In this document: positions 10,135 through 21,200 of the stretch, in pieces
Layout: each line of letters starts with the position of its first letter
How positions within the stretch are numbered: position 1 is the first letter of the stretch
Assembly (NCBI GenBank): GCA_030015575.1
Contig: JASDDO010000001.1
Coordinates: 515,401,772 to 515,465,771 of the forward strand
Source of the DNA: Agapanthus africanus
Lineage: Eukaryota; Streptophyta; Magnoliopsida; Asparagales; Amaryllidaceae
DNA length: 64,000 nucleotides
Direction: 5' to 3'
Translations under genes and position numbers: made by a program
Notes under the pieces: model-generated
What the model saw: the letters and a program-made list of their open reading frames with translations, nothing else
What the model was told of the DNA's origin: nothing
The model's database searches: none

Positions 10135-12357
10135 GTCCACACTTTGGACTGTTCACCCGGAATATCGGGATCTTCATATTAAGTATTCTATATCTAGGTC
10201 CGCGCATTCTAACCCTAACCGTATCATGTTTTGTATACGTCATGTTGTCATAAACTGGAAATTTAAAAAGTATTGATCTCGTTTAATATGGTCTTCCACA
10301 ACCACTCGTTTTATTATCTAGAGTTCGTAAAGTACTTCGTGTTATCTTAGGGATTGCTTTGTAAAAAGTATAATAGTGTTTAATTATCTTTTATTACTTC
10401 TAAGAAAAACCATGAGATTTGGAATATTTATCATTTTGGAAAAATATAATGTTTTACGGAAAATGTCCTTTCGATGAAAGGTTGTGGTGTTTAGTTGAAA
10501 ATCCTTTGCAAGAGATTTTTATAAGGACAAGTTGCAAGAGGTTTTTATTTGAAAATCTAGACTGCTCCTAATTGTTCCAAAAGGATAAGTTGTGAGGTCC
10601 TCAAATCGCCTCCTCAACGCCAATTGTGGTCAGGTAAGCACATATAAGGAAAGGAGAGATCCGCTCACGAATCACCGTGAGACGGGCCTTTTAAAATTAC
10701 TTTTCCCACTTGTCTAGCCTAGGCACCACAAAGTCTGGTTTAGATAAACGATCGATGCCTACAACCTTTCCTTTGTCTTAGATTGGTGTTATTAAAAATT
10801 ACCTTTTAATTAGGCACTAAATATTCCTTTTGAAAAGATATCGTTATTTAAATTTAGTATTTTCTTCTTTAAAAAAAGGTTGAAGGGGGTTTAACAATAT
10901 TATAGTAGTTGATGAAAAAGTGTAAGTAAAATATATGTATGTCGTATCTAAAATATTTATTTCACATATCTTATATGGATATTTTAAACAAATATAATAT
11001 TTTAATTAAACGAGGGTATTTTGTGGAAGTAACCTATTTCAAGATCATTTTTATAGTATGGGTATGTCAGAGGTGAAATGACAATTCATGGGTTATGACA
11101 TTAAGCATATTAGATTCCAGGTATTTTGAGTGTGCAACATGCTTTTGTGTACAGAGGAAATTTAAACACCGTTTTAAAACATGGGTTAACATCATCATTA
11201 TTGAGGGTACAAGAAAAAAGTATGCACGAATATTATAACAACATTTTAAATAGGGGTTGATGATTATAAGTTGGAACTAGGTTATTGAGAAAGAAGAAAG
11301 TGACAGGAAAAGGGCAGAGAAGCGGATCCTACCTTTTGTTTGAGTCGGATGCCTATGGGTTGAAAACGTAGGCTCGTACTAAATCCCCAATAGCTCCGCG
11401 CCCCGATTTTTCCTCGGCGATTGGGTGGAGCCGTAGCATCGGCGTCGTCGATACGAAGGCACCGGTGTTTTTTTTTTGAGAATTTTTCGAGTTCTAAGGT
11501 GTGAGAAATTAGGGTTTGAAGTTGTCTATTTATAGGGGTTTCATTATCAACCAAAAAATCCAAAACTGTTAAAAAAAACCTCAGAATCCGCGCCGCCCCA
11601 TGATTGCTGATGATTTCCTCGTGATTGCGCCGCCGCCAGAGCTTCATGGCCGTTAGATCTGCATCCAACGGCTCATGAGCCGCCGCCTCTGCGCCATGCG
11701 TAACGCGTGTGGAGACCACGCGTTTTCGCGTGGTCCCCACCACGTGGGTGCCGTCGGGGGTTCTGTGCCGTTGGATCTTGTGATCCAACGGTCCAAGTTA
11801 AAAGGTTTAAAAAAAATTAAAATTAAAAATTAATAAAAATAAAAATCAGCAGATTATTTAAAAATATTGATTTGGCTTTGAAAATTTTGGTAAAAATGTT
11901 TTAAAGTACGGAAAAATTATGGAAAAAATTCAAAAATTATGTTTTATTGTTATCTTTAGTATAAAAATAATTTTGGGCCAAAATAAATGATATATCCCAT
12001 TTTTACGGTTTTAGCTTAGTTACTTATAAATATAAAATACCTAGTTTATCCTTGATATATTTTTGAACGCGCGTGTGTGTATGTGTGTGTATATATATTT
12101 TGAAGTAATTGTTTTAATTAATAATAAAAGTGTGTAGTTTATTTTAAGGTATTTATAAAATTTTATTAACTCATTCTTAACCTAGGAAATTATAAATAAT
12201 TTTTAGAAAATTCCCTTTAATCATTTTCAATGCTTGGAAAATTATTAAGTTTACTTTAAAAATATTCTTCTATCAACGAAACACGTAAATAATTATTTGA
12301 TAGTAGAAATTTAAATAAAATATATTTTATTAGGTATTTGAAAACACGGTCGTTACA

Positions 12358-12400
12358 ATCCACTCTCCTTAAAATAATTTCGTCCTTGAAATTTCAAAAG
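12358..12400 (-). other. Polypurine tract and 3' end of element B
   Basis: On the minus strand, GAAATTTCAAGGACGAAAT is followed by TTAAGGAGAGTGGAT and then the LTR start TGTAAC. This is the usual ending of plant chromoviruses of this type. Confidence 0.75.
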
Positions 12401-12461
12401 GTAGGTCAGGAAAAGAAAAAAAAATCACCAAGAAGGGTTCATCGTGGTTGCAAATTTTGGG

Positions 12462-14306
12462 TCATGTTTTCTTGTCCCGTCTTCTCGCTTCCGCGTATAT
12501 CTTGCCTAGTAGTTCCTTCCTCCATATAACTCTGGCCAATCTGATCGTCTTGTCTCTCAAAATCCTTTTCTTCCGATCTAGGATCTCCACCGGCTGCTGT
12601 TCATAGGTTAGGTCAGTCCCCACGGTGATTTCAGAATGATCCAAAATGTGACCGGGGTCGCTGACATATTTCCTCAATTGAGAGATATGAAAAACGTTGT
12701 GTACGCCTTCTCGAGAAGGGGGCAAGGCTAAACGATACGCAACCTCTCCAACTCATTCGAGAATATCGAAGGGACCTATGAACCGTGGCTGAGTTTTCCG
12801 CGTTTCCCAAAACGTATCACTCCCCGGTTAGGAGAAATCTTCAGAAACACGTGTCCTCCTGGTTGGAACTCTAATGGCCTTCTCTTCGTATCTGCCCAAT
12901 GCTTCTGCCGATCCTGTGCTATGCGTAATTGTTCTCTGATGGTTCTTATCACCTCCACTGTCTCGACAATCATCTCGTGGCCTAGAGGTTCTCGATCCCC
13001 AACATAGTCCCAACTTAACGGTGACCTACACTTTTGTCCATACAAAGCGGCGAAAGGCGCCATGCCATTACTAGACTGGTAGCTATTGTTGTAAGCAAAC
13101 TTTACCAAGTGCAGGTGATATTCCCAAAATCCTTTAAAATCCAACATACATGCCCGGAGCATGTCTTCGAGAATTTGAATAACCCTATCTGATTGGACAT
13201 CGGTCTGAGGATGGTAGGCAGTACTGAAACTCAGATTCATGCCCAGACTCTCTTGTAGGCTTTGCCAAAACTGAGATCTGAAACGTGTATCTCGGTCGGA
13301 CACGATGCAAATCAGTACGCCGTGCAATCTGACAATCTCCTCCAAATACCTTTTTGCAAGGCTTTCGGTTGATTGACCCACTCGAAATGGAATGAAATGC
13401 GCCGACTTGGTGAGTCGGTCCACAATCACCCATACAACATCGTTTCCCTTAGAGCTGCGAGGGAGTGCGGTCACAAAATCCATAGTAATGTTCTGCCATT
13501 TCCATTCGGAGATTGGTAACGGCTGTAATAGACCTGCCATCCTGTGGTGTTCGGCTTTTACTTGTTGGCAAACAAGACATTTGGATACACTCTTGGCTAT
13601 CTCCCGCTTCATCCCATGCCACCAATAGTTTTGCGTGAGGTCCTTGTACATCTTTGTTCCTCCCGGATGAACAGAGTATGGAGAACTATGTGTCTCTTTT
13701 AATAATTCCTCTCTCATCTCCCCCTTAGGTACACAGACTCTGCATCCATATCTCAAAGAACCATCTTCGTGGATGATGAAGTCCGTCCGCAGATTTGCGT
13801 CCACTTGTTCTCTGATCCTTCGGAACCTCGGGTCCTCCATTTGAGCGGTCTTGATCCGTTCGACTAATGTTGAGTGAATTTGCAAATTCATGAAGGATCA
13901 ACTCGGTCTCTAGTTCATTAAGATCTTGACGATTCCTCCAATGAGTAGTGAGACTCGAAATCATTGGTTGGCGACTCAAAGCGTCCGGGACTACATTCAC
14001 CTTTCCCGAATGATATTGTAAATTTACGTCGAAATCTGCCATTAATTACAGTCATCTCCTCTGCCTCATATTGAGTTCCTTCTGGGTGAAGATATACTTC
14101 AAGCTCTTGTAATTGGTGTAAATATCTACCCTCTCACCCAATAAATAGTGCCTCCAAATCTTGAGTGCGAAAATAACTGCAGCAAGTTCTAAATCGTGCG
14201 TTGGGTAGTTTCGCTCATGCACCTTTAATTGTCTTGACGCATATGCAACTATATCTCCGCGCTGATACATGACACCACCAAGTCCCTTCTCCGAAAAAAA
14301 AAACAT
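12462..14306 (-). pseudogene. RNase H - integrase - chromodomain-like remnant of element B pol
   Basis: Reading down the minus strand: RNase H tail at 14306-13950 (phrases [19 protein letters not shown] and [20 protein letters not shown], then stops, then the [15 protein letters not shown] linker). Integrase at 13891-12776 has the zinc-binding region ([22 protein letters not shown]), catalytic D in [10 protein letters not shown] in [10 protein letters not shown], but the usual glycine of the PQTDGQSER-type motif reads PQTDVQSDR, so the catalytic Glu is replaced by Asp. A C-terminal chromovirus tail follows at 12725-12462 (EILDRK...LARVIWRKE) and ends abruptly in an altered frame. Not functional. 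Confidence 0.85.
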
Positions 14307-14640
14307 TGTGGATGTTTAAGACTTATGGGTTTGCTAAGAATTGCAAGAATGGTTGTGATAGTTACGATCTACCCTCCTCAGAATAATTTCATTTTTGAAA
14401 TTTTCAAAGGAGTGGCCACTACTAGGCACGGAAATCAGTAACGCTGTCAGGAATCCTCTTTGCTGCATGTGTCGCTCCCGCGAGTTGGTGTATCACTTGA
14501 TGCATGGAAAGTCTCTGAAGGGTTTAGGTATAAGGAATTGGAAACGTAAAATCAGTAGTTGTTTCCAGATTGAAAAGTTTGGAAGTTGAAGAGAGGTTGT
14601 GAATTGATGGAAAACTTGCGAGATATAACATAAAGGCAAC
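14307..14640 (-). other. Chimeric junction in element B with a second PPT/LTR-start-like sequence
   Basis: Where protease and reverse transcriptase should lie, the minus strand instead carries AAATTTCAAAAATGAAATT, then CTGAGGAGGGTAGATCGTAAC, resembling a 3' untranslated end, polypurine tract and LTR start. This is followed at 14306 by RNase H. The remainder of the stretch shows no recognisable gene. Confidence 0.6.
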
Positions 14641-14769
14641 TAGTCGAAATTACGAAAACTAGAGGAATTATGGTGAGTCCGACTAAGATTTGCATCGAAA
14701 GATAAATAAGAATGGTATCGAAAGAAGGGTTGAGAAAAAGAAAGAGTACCTCTGTTGTTTTTCCACGTG

Positions 14770-15953
14770 GCATCAGCCTTCTCGGCTGTCATGGTGAAGG
14801 TCCGGCGTTTGGGTCCATTCCTCTGCGCTTGCTGAAAAACACGCTTATGTGATGGCAAGGGTGGTCCTTTTAGCGATGCCCCTTGACAGGTTGGTTTAGT
14901 GGCGGAAGGTGGCTGGTTTCCCTGTGTTGGTGCCACATAGTTAGCCGGCTTGTTGATGGGGTCTGATTGTCTCCCTCTCTGAGGACAGTCCCAATAGCAT
15001 GATCCGGAGACCCATAGACTATGCAAAGTTTATTTACAATGCAACAGTCTCTCATGAAGTGTCCGGCTCTACCGTAATGGTTGCATATAACGGCTGGTTT
15101 TCCGAAGATAGTTGGTCCGGCTGGTCTCTTTGGGTTGTTGTCTCCCGTTGGATCTGGAAGATGATCCCTCAAGAATTTGATTGGTTGGTCGCTTAATACC
15201 AGTCAATCGATCATTCTTCCTCATCCGTCTCTGAAGGTCTTCAAAGTTTCGTGTTGCCTCTAAGATTTCATCATAAGTCGAAAGAGTAGCAGAAGACATG
15301 GAGGACCGCGTCTTCAGATCCAATCCTTGTCTGAATCTCTCAGCATAAAGTTCTGGGGTTGCCACCAGATGATGCGCAAACAGACTTAACCTTGCGAACT
15401 CCGAAGCGTACTCGTCCACCGACTTATCCCACATGCTCCCTTGTTGGAAATATATAAGCTCTCTTTCCATCCTTAAGTATGCCACGACTGGAAAATACTT
15501 AGTATCAAAACACTGTTTTAACATTTCCCAGTCGATGTGCTCCTTCAATCTACTTTCCTCTGCCTTCCACCATATCCTGGCATTATCCGTAAGTTGTAGC
15601 TTAGCGATGTTCACCCATGCGTCATTCGGAATTTGGGCAGCACCGAGATCGTTGACTGTTTCCTTGAGCCACTCCTCAGCTTCGAAGGGAGTTTCCTTCC
15701 CCGAAAAAGTCTTGGGGTGGAGTGATATGAATTGCTTCACTCCCGCCAAACCTTGAGGAACTGGGGTTAGTGCCTTACTTAAAATCTCTGCTTGTTGCTG
15801 CCTACTTTCTCATAGCTCCTGATGAAGGGCAGCTGTCTGTTGCTGCTGTTGCTCCAGTAGTCCTTGCATCATTTGTAGCATTGCTGCGCGTTGAGCAGTG
15901 GCTTTATTGTTTTCATTTCCCCTTCGGTTGCGGTGATGGTGTCGTCCGGCCAT
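14770..15953 (-). pseudogene. Gag pseudogene of element B
   Basis: Starts at 15953 (MAGRHHHRNRRGNENN, then a Gln-rich stretch). A TGA in frame at 15812-15810 breaks it. The capsid part continues from 15749 (GVKQFISLHPKTFSGKE; IWWKAEESR; FDTKYFPV; VDEYASEFARL). Frame changes after about 15069; the zinc knuckle region survives in another frame as CNHYGRAGHFMRDC, with the second Cys changed to Tyr. Same family as the Gag of element C, but without the intron that C has after its DEYDAEF segment. A splice-donor-like GAG|GTACTC near 14750 corresponds in position to the second intron of C. Confidence 0.82.
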
Positions 15954-16328
15954 TGATGATCAGAATAGGTTAGGTTACAAACAGGCTGAAGGATGAGACA
16001 AGATAATAGCTTGCATGGAAGAACAATAATCAATTCAAGAGAGAGACTAATAGAAAAAGCAAGAGACACAAGAGAGATTTTTTTGCTCGAAACTAAGATT
16101 TTATTATCCAACTTCAATATGGAGAGTACAACCGAAAAGTAAGGACATGCATCGTTTCATTCGGCCAAAGAAAAGGAAAAGACTTAGTAATCTCGATGGG
16201 AGTTCAACAAGTGGTGATAGGTCCTCGCACTAAGAAAGATAAGGCCATTCCCACGGTGTCTTGCGAGGACAACTGCCTGAGTTTCTTCGGCCTTGAGTCC
16301 CTCCTCACTCGAAGCTTCGTCCTTCGAC

Positions 16329-16661
16329 TCATCCTTCGGCAGGAGCCTCGCTCTCTGATTCCACCTCTATAGGGTTTTGTCCTTTTGCAGGGGCCTCCTC
16401 ATCCGAATCATATTCTATGGGATTCTCTCCCGCCGCAGGAGCCTCTTTTTCTGGCCCATCCTTTATGTGCTCCTCTCCCACGGGATCTTCTTCTTTGTCT
16501 TCGGAGTCATTAGCCATCAAAGGCTCCGGAGTTGCAGTTTCGACTTCTTCGTCTTCCGAGTCGCTGTCAGTAATAACCGCCTGAGAGTCTACGACTTCGT
16601 CGTCTGAATCTCCAAATGTAGCTTCAAAAGACATGTCATCCATGTCGGAAAGATTTTCCAT
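16329..16661 (-). CDS. Extra acidic ORF between primer site and gag of element B
   Basis: About 110 residues from the ATG at 16661 (MENLSDMDDMSF). Very rich in Asp and Glu, and the C-terminal half is a repeat of (E/K)EAPAxGxNPIExxSD type units. The open frame extends further upstream to 16757 without an obvious better start. It occupies the leader, upstream of gag, where element C has only about 180 bases. No family recognised. It could be a captured host coding fragment or a lineage-specific extra ORF. No nuclear-localisation or membrane segment is visible. Confidence 0.45.
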   Translation of the reverse strand: MENLSDMDDMSFEATFGDSDDEVVDSQAVITDSDSEDEEVETATPEPLMANDSEDKEEDPVGEEHIKDGPEKEAPAAGENPIEYDSDEEAPAKGQNPIEVESESEAPAEG

Positions 16662-16801
16662 GACCTGAAGGAAGGTCATGGTCAGGGTACAGAATGTCAA
16701 GGAAGGGACAGGGGACATGAGAGAATTATGAAATCGGTATGAATGGATGAGATTCACAAATATAATAAGTCAGTTAATGGTTTCATTTCAGTACACAAGA
16801 A

Positions 16802-16819
16802 GACCTGCATGGGCCACCA
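16802..16819 (-). other. Primer binding site of element B, complementary to tRNA-Ile(AAU)
   Basis: Minus-strand TGGTGGCCCATGCAGGTC, eight bases from the LTR end. From memory of plant cytosolic tRNA-Ile(AAU) (acceptor GGCCCAT, T-arm GCAGG/CCTGC) this is an 18-base complement to its CCA-tailed 3' end. Element C has the same site at the same 8-base spacing. Confidence 0.7.
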
Positions 16820-16827
16820 CAAAAACC

Positions 16828-19800
16828 TGTCACGCCCCGCTTCCCAAAAGAAGGAGAAAGATGACGTGGCATGGTCCGCAACCTAACTGTATTGAAGGTG
16901 GTCTATTCAATACAGTTACGTTAAGCGTATGAATATTTAACATGCAGGATGTGTACCAAAACAAAAATAATAAAAGCGAAAGGCATTTATTTTCATTAAC
17001 CAAACTTTATTACATCCCAAAAGAAAGAGTACAATAAACTAAGTAGTTTAATTACATCAAAGGAGAAACGAAGGCCCTAAACATGTGGGCAACAACAAAA
17101 ATTAAATCTAGCTAATCTTCCATCGTCCAATCTGCATAATCTTCATAAGTTGGCTTCACACCTTGATCTTCGCTGTAATACTCATTCTTATCTAATGGAC
17201 ATTCCAAAGATAGAAAAAGAAAAGGAAGGTCCGTCAGCGAGTTATACTCGGGTAGGATTGCCTCATAAGAAAGTAAAGGTATAGAAACGAACAGGTGTAT
17301 ATAATGAATATGATGTACATGTGTATAAAGGTATGAGGTTATATACAAATTAGATATGAGAATATGAGTAGGTTGTGTGAGGTATATGTTTGGTAAAGGT
17401 TCAAGTCAAGTCAAACAGATATTCAGTCTAAGAGTTAGATCAGGTTAAACAAGATGTGTATAGATGGAATTGACGGGTGAACATACTCGTATTCTTAAGG
17501 TATCCCATGACTAGATGGAAGCAGTATGAGCTGGTGCTCGTGCCTGGGATGGCAATCAATGCGGTAGCGTGAACATCCCCGAAAGGTGTCCCATGACTAC
17601 GATGGAGCTTTGTCTTAGCGTGAATATCACTCAAGTGCACAGGTATTACCACCCTTCAGTTCCATAATAAACAACAAGTCTAAACTGGTAAAATATCCAC
17701 ATCCAAGATACTGAATAACTCGTGTCTCATGAAGAAAGGTAGATAAGGTAACAGGTAGGTATATCACATAATGTGGGTTTAGTGTTGAGTATCAATAGGT
17801 ATTGTAAACGTTTTGGTTTGTTAAACCAGGGTCCGGATACTCGCGATTATTCCGTTGTGGCCACGGAACAACAACTGGGGAAGTGAAATGTACCGTTTCA
17901 CTTTCCGGGATCATGATCGAGTAGTAGGGGAATCCGAGTTCCGAATTTCCTTACCTAATCAAACTACCCATCCCCGTGGTTCAGTATAAAGGTTTTGACG
18001 AATTAGAGTTAGTGCGTATAGCTCTACGCATGGAATTTCCACATTGTATAGTCGTCCACATTTTGGACTGTTCACCCGGAATATCGGGATCTTCATATTT
18101 GTATAGTCGCCCACACTTTGGACTGTTCACTCGGAATATCGGGATCTTCATATTTGTATAGTCGTCCACACTTTGGACTGTTCACCCGGAATATCGGGAT
18201 CTTCATATTAAGTATTTTATACCTAGGTCCGCGCATTCTAACCCTAACCGTATCATGTTTTGTATATGTCATGTTGTCATAAACTGGAAATTTAAAAAGT
18301 ATTGATCTCGTTTAATATGGTCTTCCACAACCACTCGTTTTATTTTCTAAAGTTCGTAAAGTACTTCGTGTTATCTTAGGGATTGCTTTGTAAAAAGTAT
18401 AATAGTGTTTAATTATCTTTTATTACTTCTAAGAAAAACCATGAGGTTTGGAATATTTATCATTTTGGAAAAATATAATGTTTTACGGAAAATATCCTTT
18501 CGATGAAAGGTTGTGGTGTTTAGTTGAAAATCTTTTGCAAGAGATTTTTATAAGGACAAGTTGCAAGAGATTTTTATTTGAAAATCTAGACTGCTTCTAA
18601 TTGTTCCAAAAGGACAAGTTGTGAGGTTCTCAAATCGCCTCCTCACCGCCAATTGTGGCCAGGTAAGCACAAGTAAGGAAAGGAGAGATCCGCTCACGAA
18701 TCACCGTGAGACGGGCCTTTTAAAATTACTTTTCCCACTTGTCTAGCATAGGCACCACAAAGTCTGGTTTAGATAAACGACCGATGCCTACAACCTTTGT
18801 TTTGTCCTAGATTGGTGTTATTAAAAATTACCTTTTAATAAGGCACTAAATATTCCTTTTGAAAAGATATCGTTATTTAAATTTAGTATTTTCTTCTTTA
18901 AAAGAAGGTTGAAGGGGGTTTAACAATATTATAGTAGTTGATGAAAAAGTGTAAGTAAAATATATGTATGTCGTATCTAAAATATTTACTCCACATATCT
19001 TATATGGATATTTTAAACAAATATAATATTTTAATTAAACGAGGGTATTTTGTGGAAGTAACCTATTTCGAGATCATTTTTATAGTATGGGTATGTCAGA
19101 GGTGAAATGACAATTCATGGGTTATGACATTAAGCATATTAGATTCCAGGTATTTTGAGTGTGCAACATGCTTTTGTGTACAGAGGAAATTTAAACACCA
19201 TTTTAAAACATGGGTTAACATCATCATTATTGAGGGTACAAGGAAAAGGCATGCACGAATATTATAACAACATTTTAAATAGGGGTTGATGATTATAAGT
19301 TGGAACTAGGTTATTGAGAAAGAAGAAAGTGACAGGAAAAGGGGAAAGAGGCGGATCTTACCTTTTGTTTGAGTCGGATGCCTATGAGTTGAAAACGTAG
19401 GCTCGTACTAAATCCCCAATAGCTTCGCGTCCCGATTTTTCCTCGGCGATTGGGTGGAGCCGTAGCATCGGCGTCGTCGATACGAAGGCACCGGTGTTTT
19501 TTTTAAGAATTTTTGGGGTTCTAAGGTGTGAGAAATTAGGGTTTGAAGGTGTCTATTTATAGGGGTTTCATTATCAACCGAAAAATCCAAAACTGTTAAA
19601 AAAAACCCTCAGAATCTACGCCGCCCCATGATTGCTGATGATTTCCTCGTGATTGCGCCGCTGCCAGAGCTTCGTGGCCGTTGGATCTGCATCCAACGGC
19701 TCACGAGCCACCGCCTCTGCGCCACGCGTAACGCGTGTGGAGACCGTCCGGGGTTCTGGGCTGTTGGATCATGTGATCCAACGGTCCAAGTTAAAAGGTT

Positions 19801-20054
19801 TAAAAAAATTAAAAATTAATAAAAATAAAAATCACTAGATTATTTTAAAATATGGATTTGGTTTTGAAAAATTTGGTAAAAATGTTTTAAAATACGGAAA
19901 AATTATGGGAAAATTTCAGAAATTATGTTTTATTGTTATCTTTAGTATAAAAATAATTTTGGTCCAAAATAAATAATATATCCCATTTTTACGGTTTTAG
20001 CTTACTTACTTATAAATATAAAATACTTAGTTTATCCTTGATATATTTTTGAAC

Positions 20055-20086
<32 letters not shown>

Positions 20087-20363
20087 TTATTTATTTATAT
20101 ATATTTTGAAGTAATTGTTTTAATTGATAATAAAAGTGTATAGTGTATTTTAAGGTATTAATAAAATTTTATTAACACATTCTTAGCCTAGGAAATTATA
20201 AATAATTTTTAGAAAATTCACTTTAATCATTTTCAATGCTTGGAAAATTATTAACTTTACTTTAAAAATATTTTTCTATCAACGAAACACGTAAATAATT
20301 ATTTGATAATAGAAATTTAAATAAAATATATTTTATTAGGTATTTGAAAACACGGTCGTTACA
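16828..20363 (-). repeat. 5' LTR of element B (3536 bp)
   Basis: Complete LTR: plus-strand ends TGTCACGCCCC and GTCGTTACA. Contains three 55-bp repeats (18046-18210), a minus-strand TATA box at 19553-19562, a conserved leader block near 18640-18790 shared with element C, and TA/TTTA microsatellite at 20060-20104. Other frames of about 60 residues are not supported. Confidence 0.9.
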
Positions 20364-20620
20364 GCAGTAAAGGCCATAAAGACGTTTTCCCGCCCTCTGG
20401 GCAACTGGCGGGAGCTTAAAGAACCTTTCGCCCTTCGCTTCCTCCAACAGCTCGATCTAAGAGATGTTAAGAGGAGTGTACTCCTGAAACTTCGGGGTGT
20501 AAGGTTTTGGTCGGTCGATCCTCTTTTTCTCTTCTCTTTCCCTCTTCTTTTGGTCGGCTTGGTCGCCTCTGGGCAGATTTGAGTTCACCTCCGATTCGAG
20601 TTGGATCTCCCGCTCGGTCC
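20364..20620 (-). pseudogene. C-terminal gag segment of element E
   Basis: Aligns with 61778-62030 of element F: the region reading EREIQLESEVNSNLPR, Lys/Arg-rich linker and FFKLPP phrase. It continues the gag of 32793-33977 once the D insertion is skipped. Ends at the element B insertion. Confidence 0.75.
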
Positions 20621-21200
20621 TGATTTGATCTCAAAAACTATCTATTACCGCAATCAAGAACGGTGTCGCTTGGTAGCTAGCCGGTGAGTATGGGTCGGTC
20701 CACAGGGATGTTGTGAATTTCCTAATCGCTCAAACGAGTTAATTCCAAACGGTGTGAATGGATTAATTAAATCTAAAAGCTAAATTAATTTAGGGCAATT
20801 GAATTAAAGATCTAACTATCTAACTAGGACAAGAAATTAAATTTATACTAGGGCAGAGAATGAAAAATTACCTAGGGCAAGAATTGAAATTAATTACTTA
20901 CTTTACAGATGGCTCTCTCCAAATATCAACACAAGACTTGTCAGATCTGAATTTCTGAAATGAAAAGAGGCATCGATGCTCTCCAAAAGAAATCTAAATT
21001 TTATTGATAAAAAGAGACATAGGGAGACATGAAAAGAATACAATGATTTAGAGTTCCAATTTATAGAGGATAGGAAACGCTAGGTTACAATTGATTCGCA
21101 CGTCTACATTTACCAAAATATCTTTAGGAGGACCTTATCAAAGTAGACTCCAAACTTTGGTAAAATTTTATGTCTCTGTCTCTTTAAAAGGAAGTATTGG

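Larger units (their letters stand above)
1..12357 (-). repeat. 3' LTR of element B, truncated by window start and split by element A (681-10134)
   Basis: Positions 1-680 align with 17488-18166 and positions 10135-12357 align with 18163-20363 in the right LTR, with scattered substitutions. On the minus strand the LTR starts at 12357 with TGTAACGACC. A minus-strand TATA box (CTATAAATAG) lies at 11526-11535. The stretch 10300-12330 is AT-rich LTR sequence. The 168-residue frame at 11282-11788 is LTR sequence and is not supported as a gene. Confidence 0.88.
1..20363 (-). mobile_element. Element B: Ty3/gypsy chromovirus (Tekay-like), defective, interrupted by element A
   Basis: Left LTR (cut by the window edge, split by element A) ends at 12357. 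Internal region 12358-16827 reads on the minus strand. The right LTR is 16828-20363, with minus-strand ends TGTAACGACC and GGCGTGACA. Gag, RNase H, integrase and a chromodomain-like tail are recognisable, but protease and most of reverse transcriptase are absent, so it is a deletion derivative. At 20363 it meets the gag sequence of element E, so it is inserted in E. The expected duplication on the right is gcagt (20364-20368); the left one is outside the window. LTR length is about 3.5 kb. Confidence 0.88.

Noticed and set aside
11282-11788. 168-residue minus-strand frame in the LTR of B
   Set aside because: It overlaps the TATA/leader region of the LTR and is shortened by changes in the other LTR copy.
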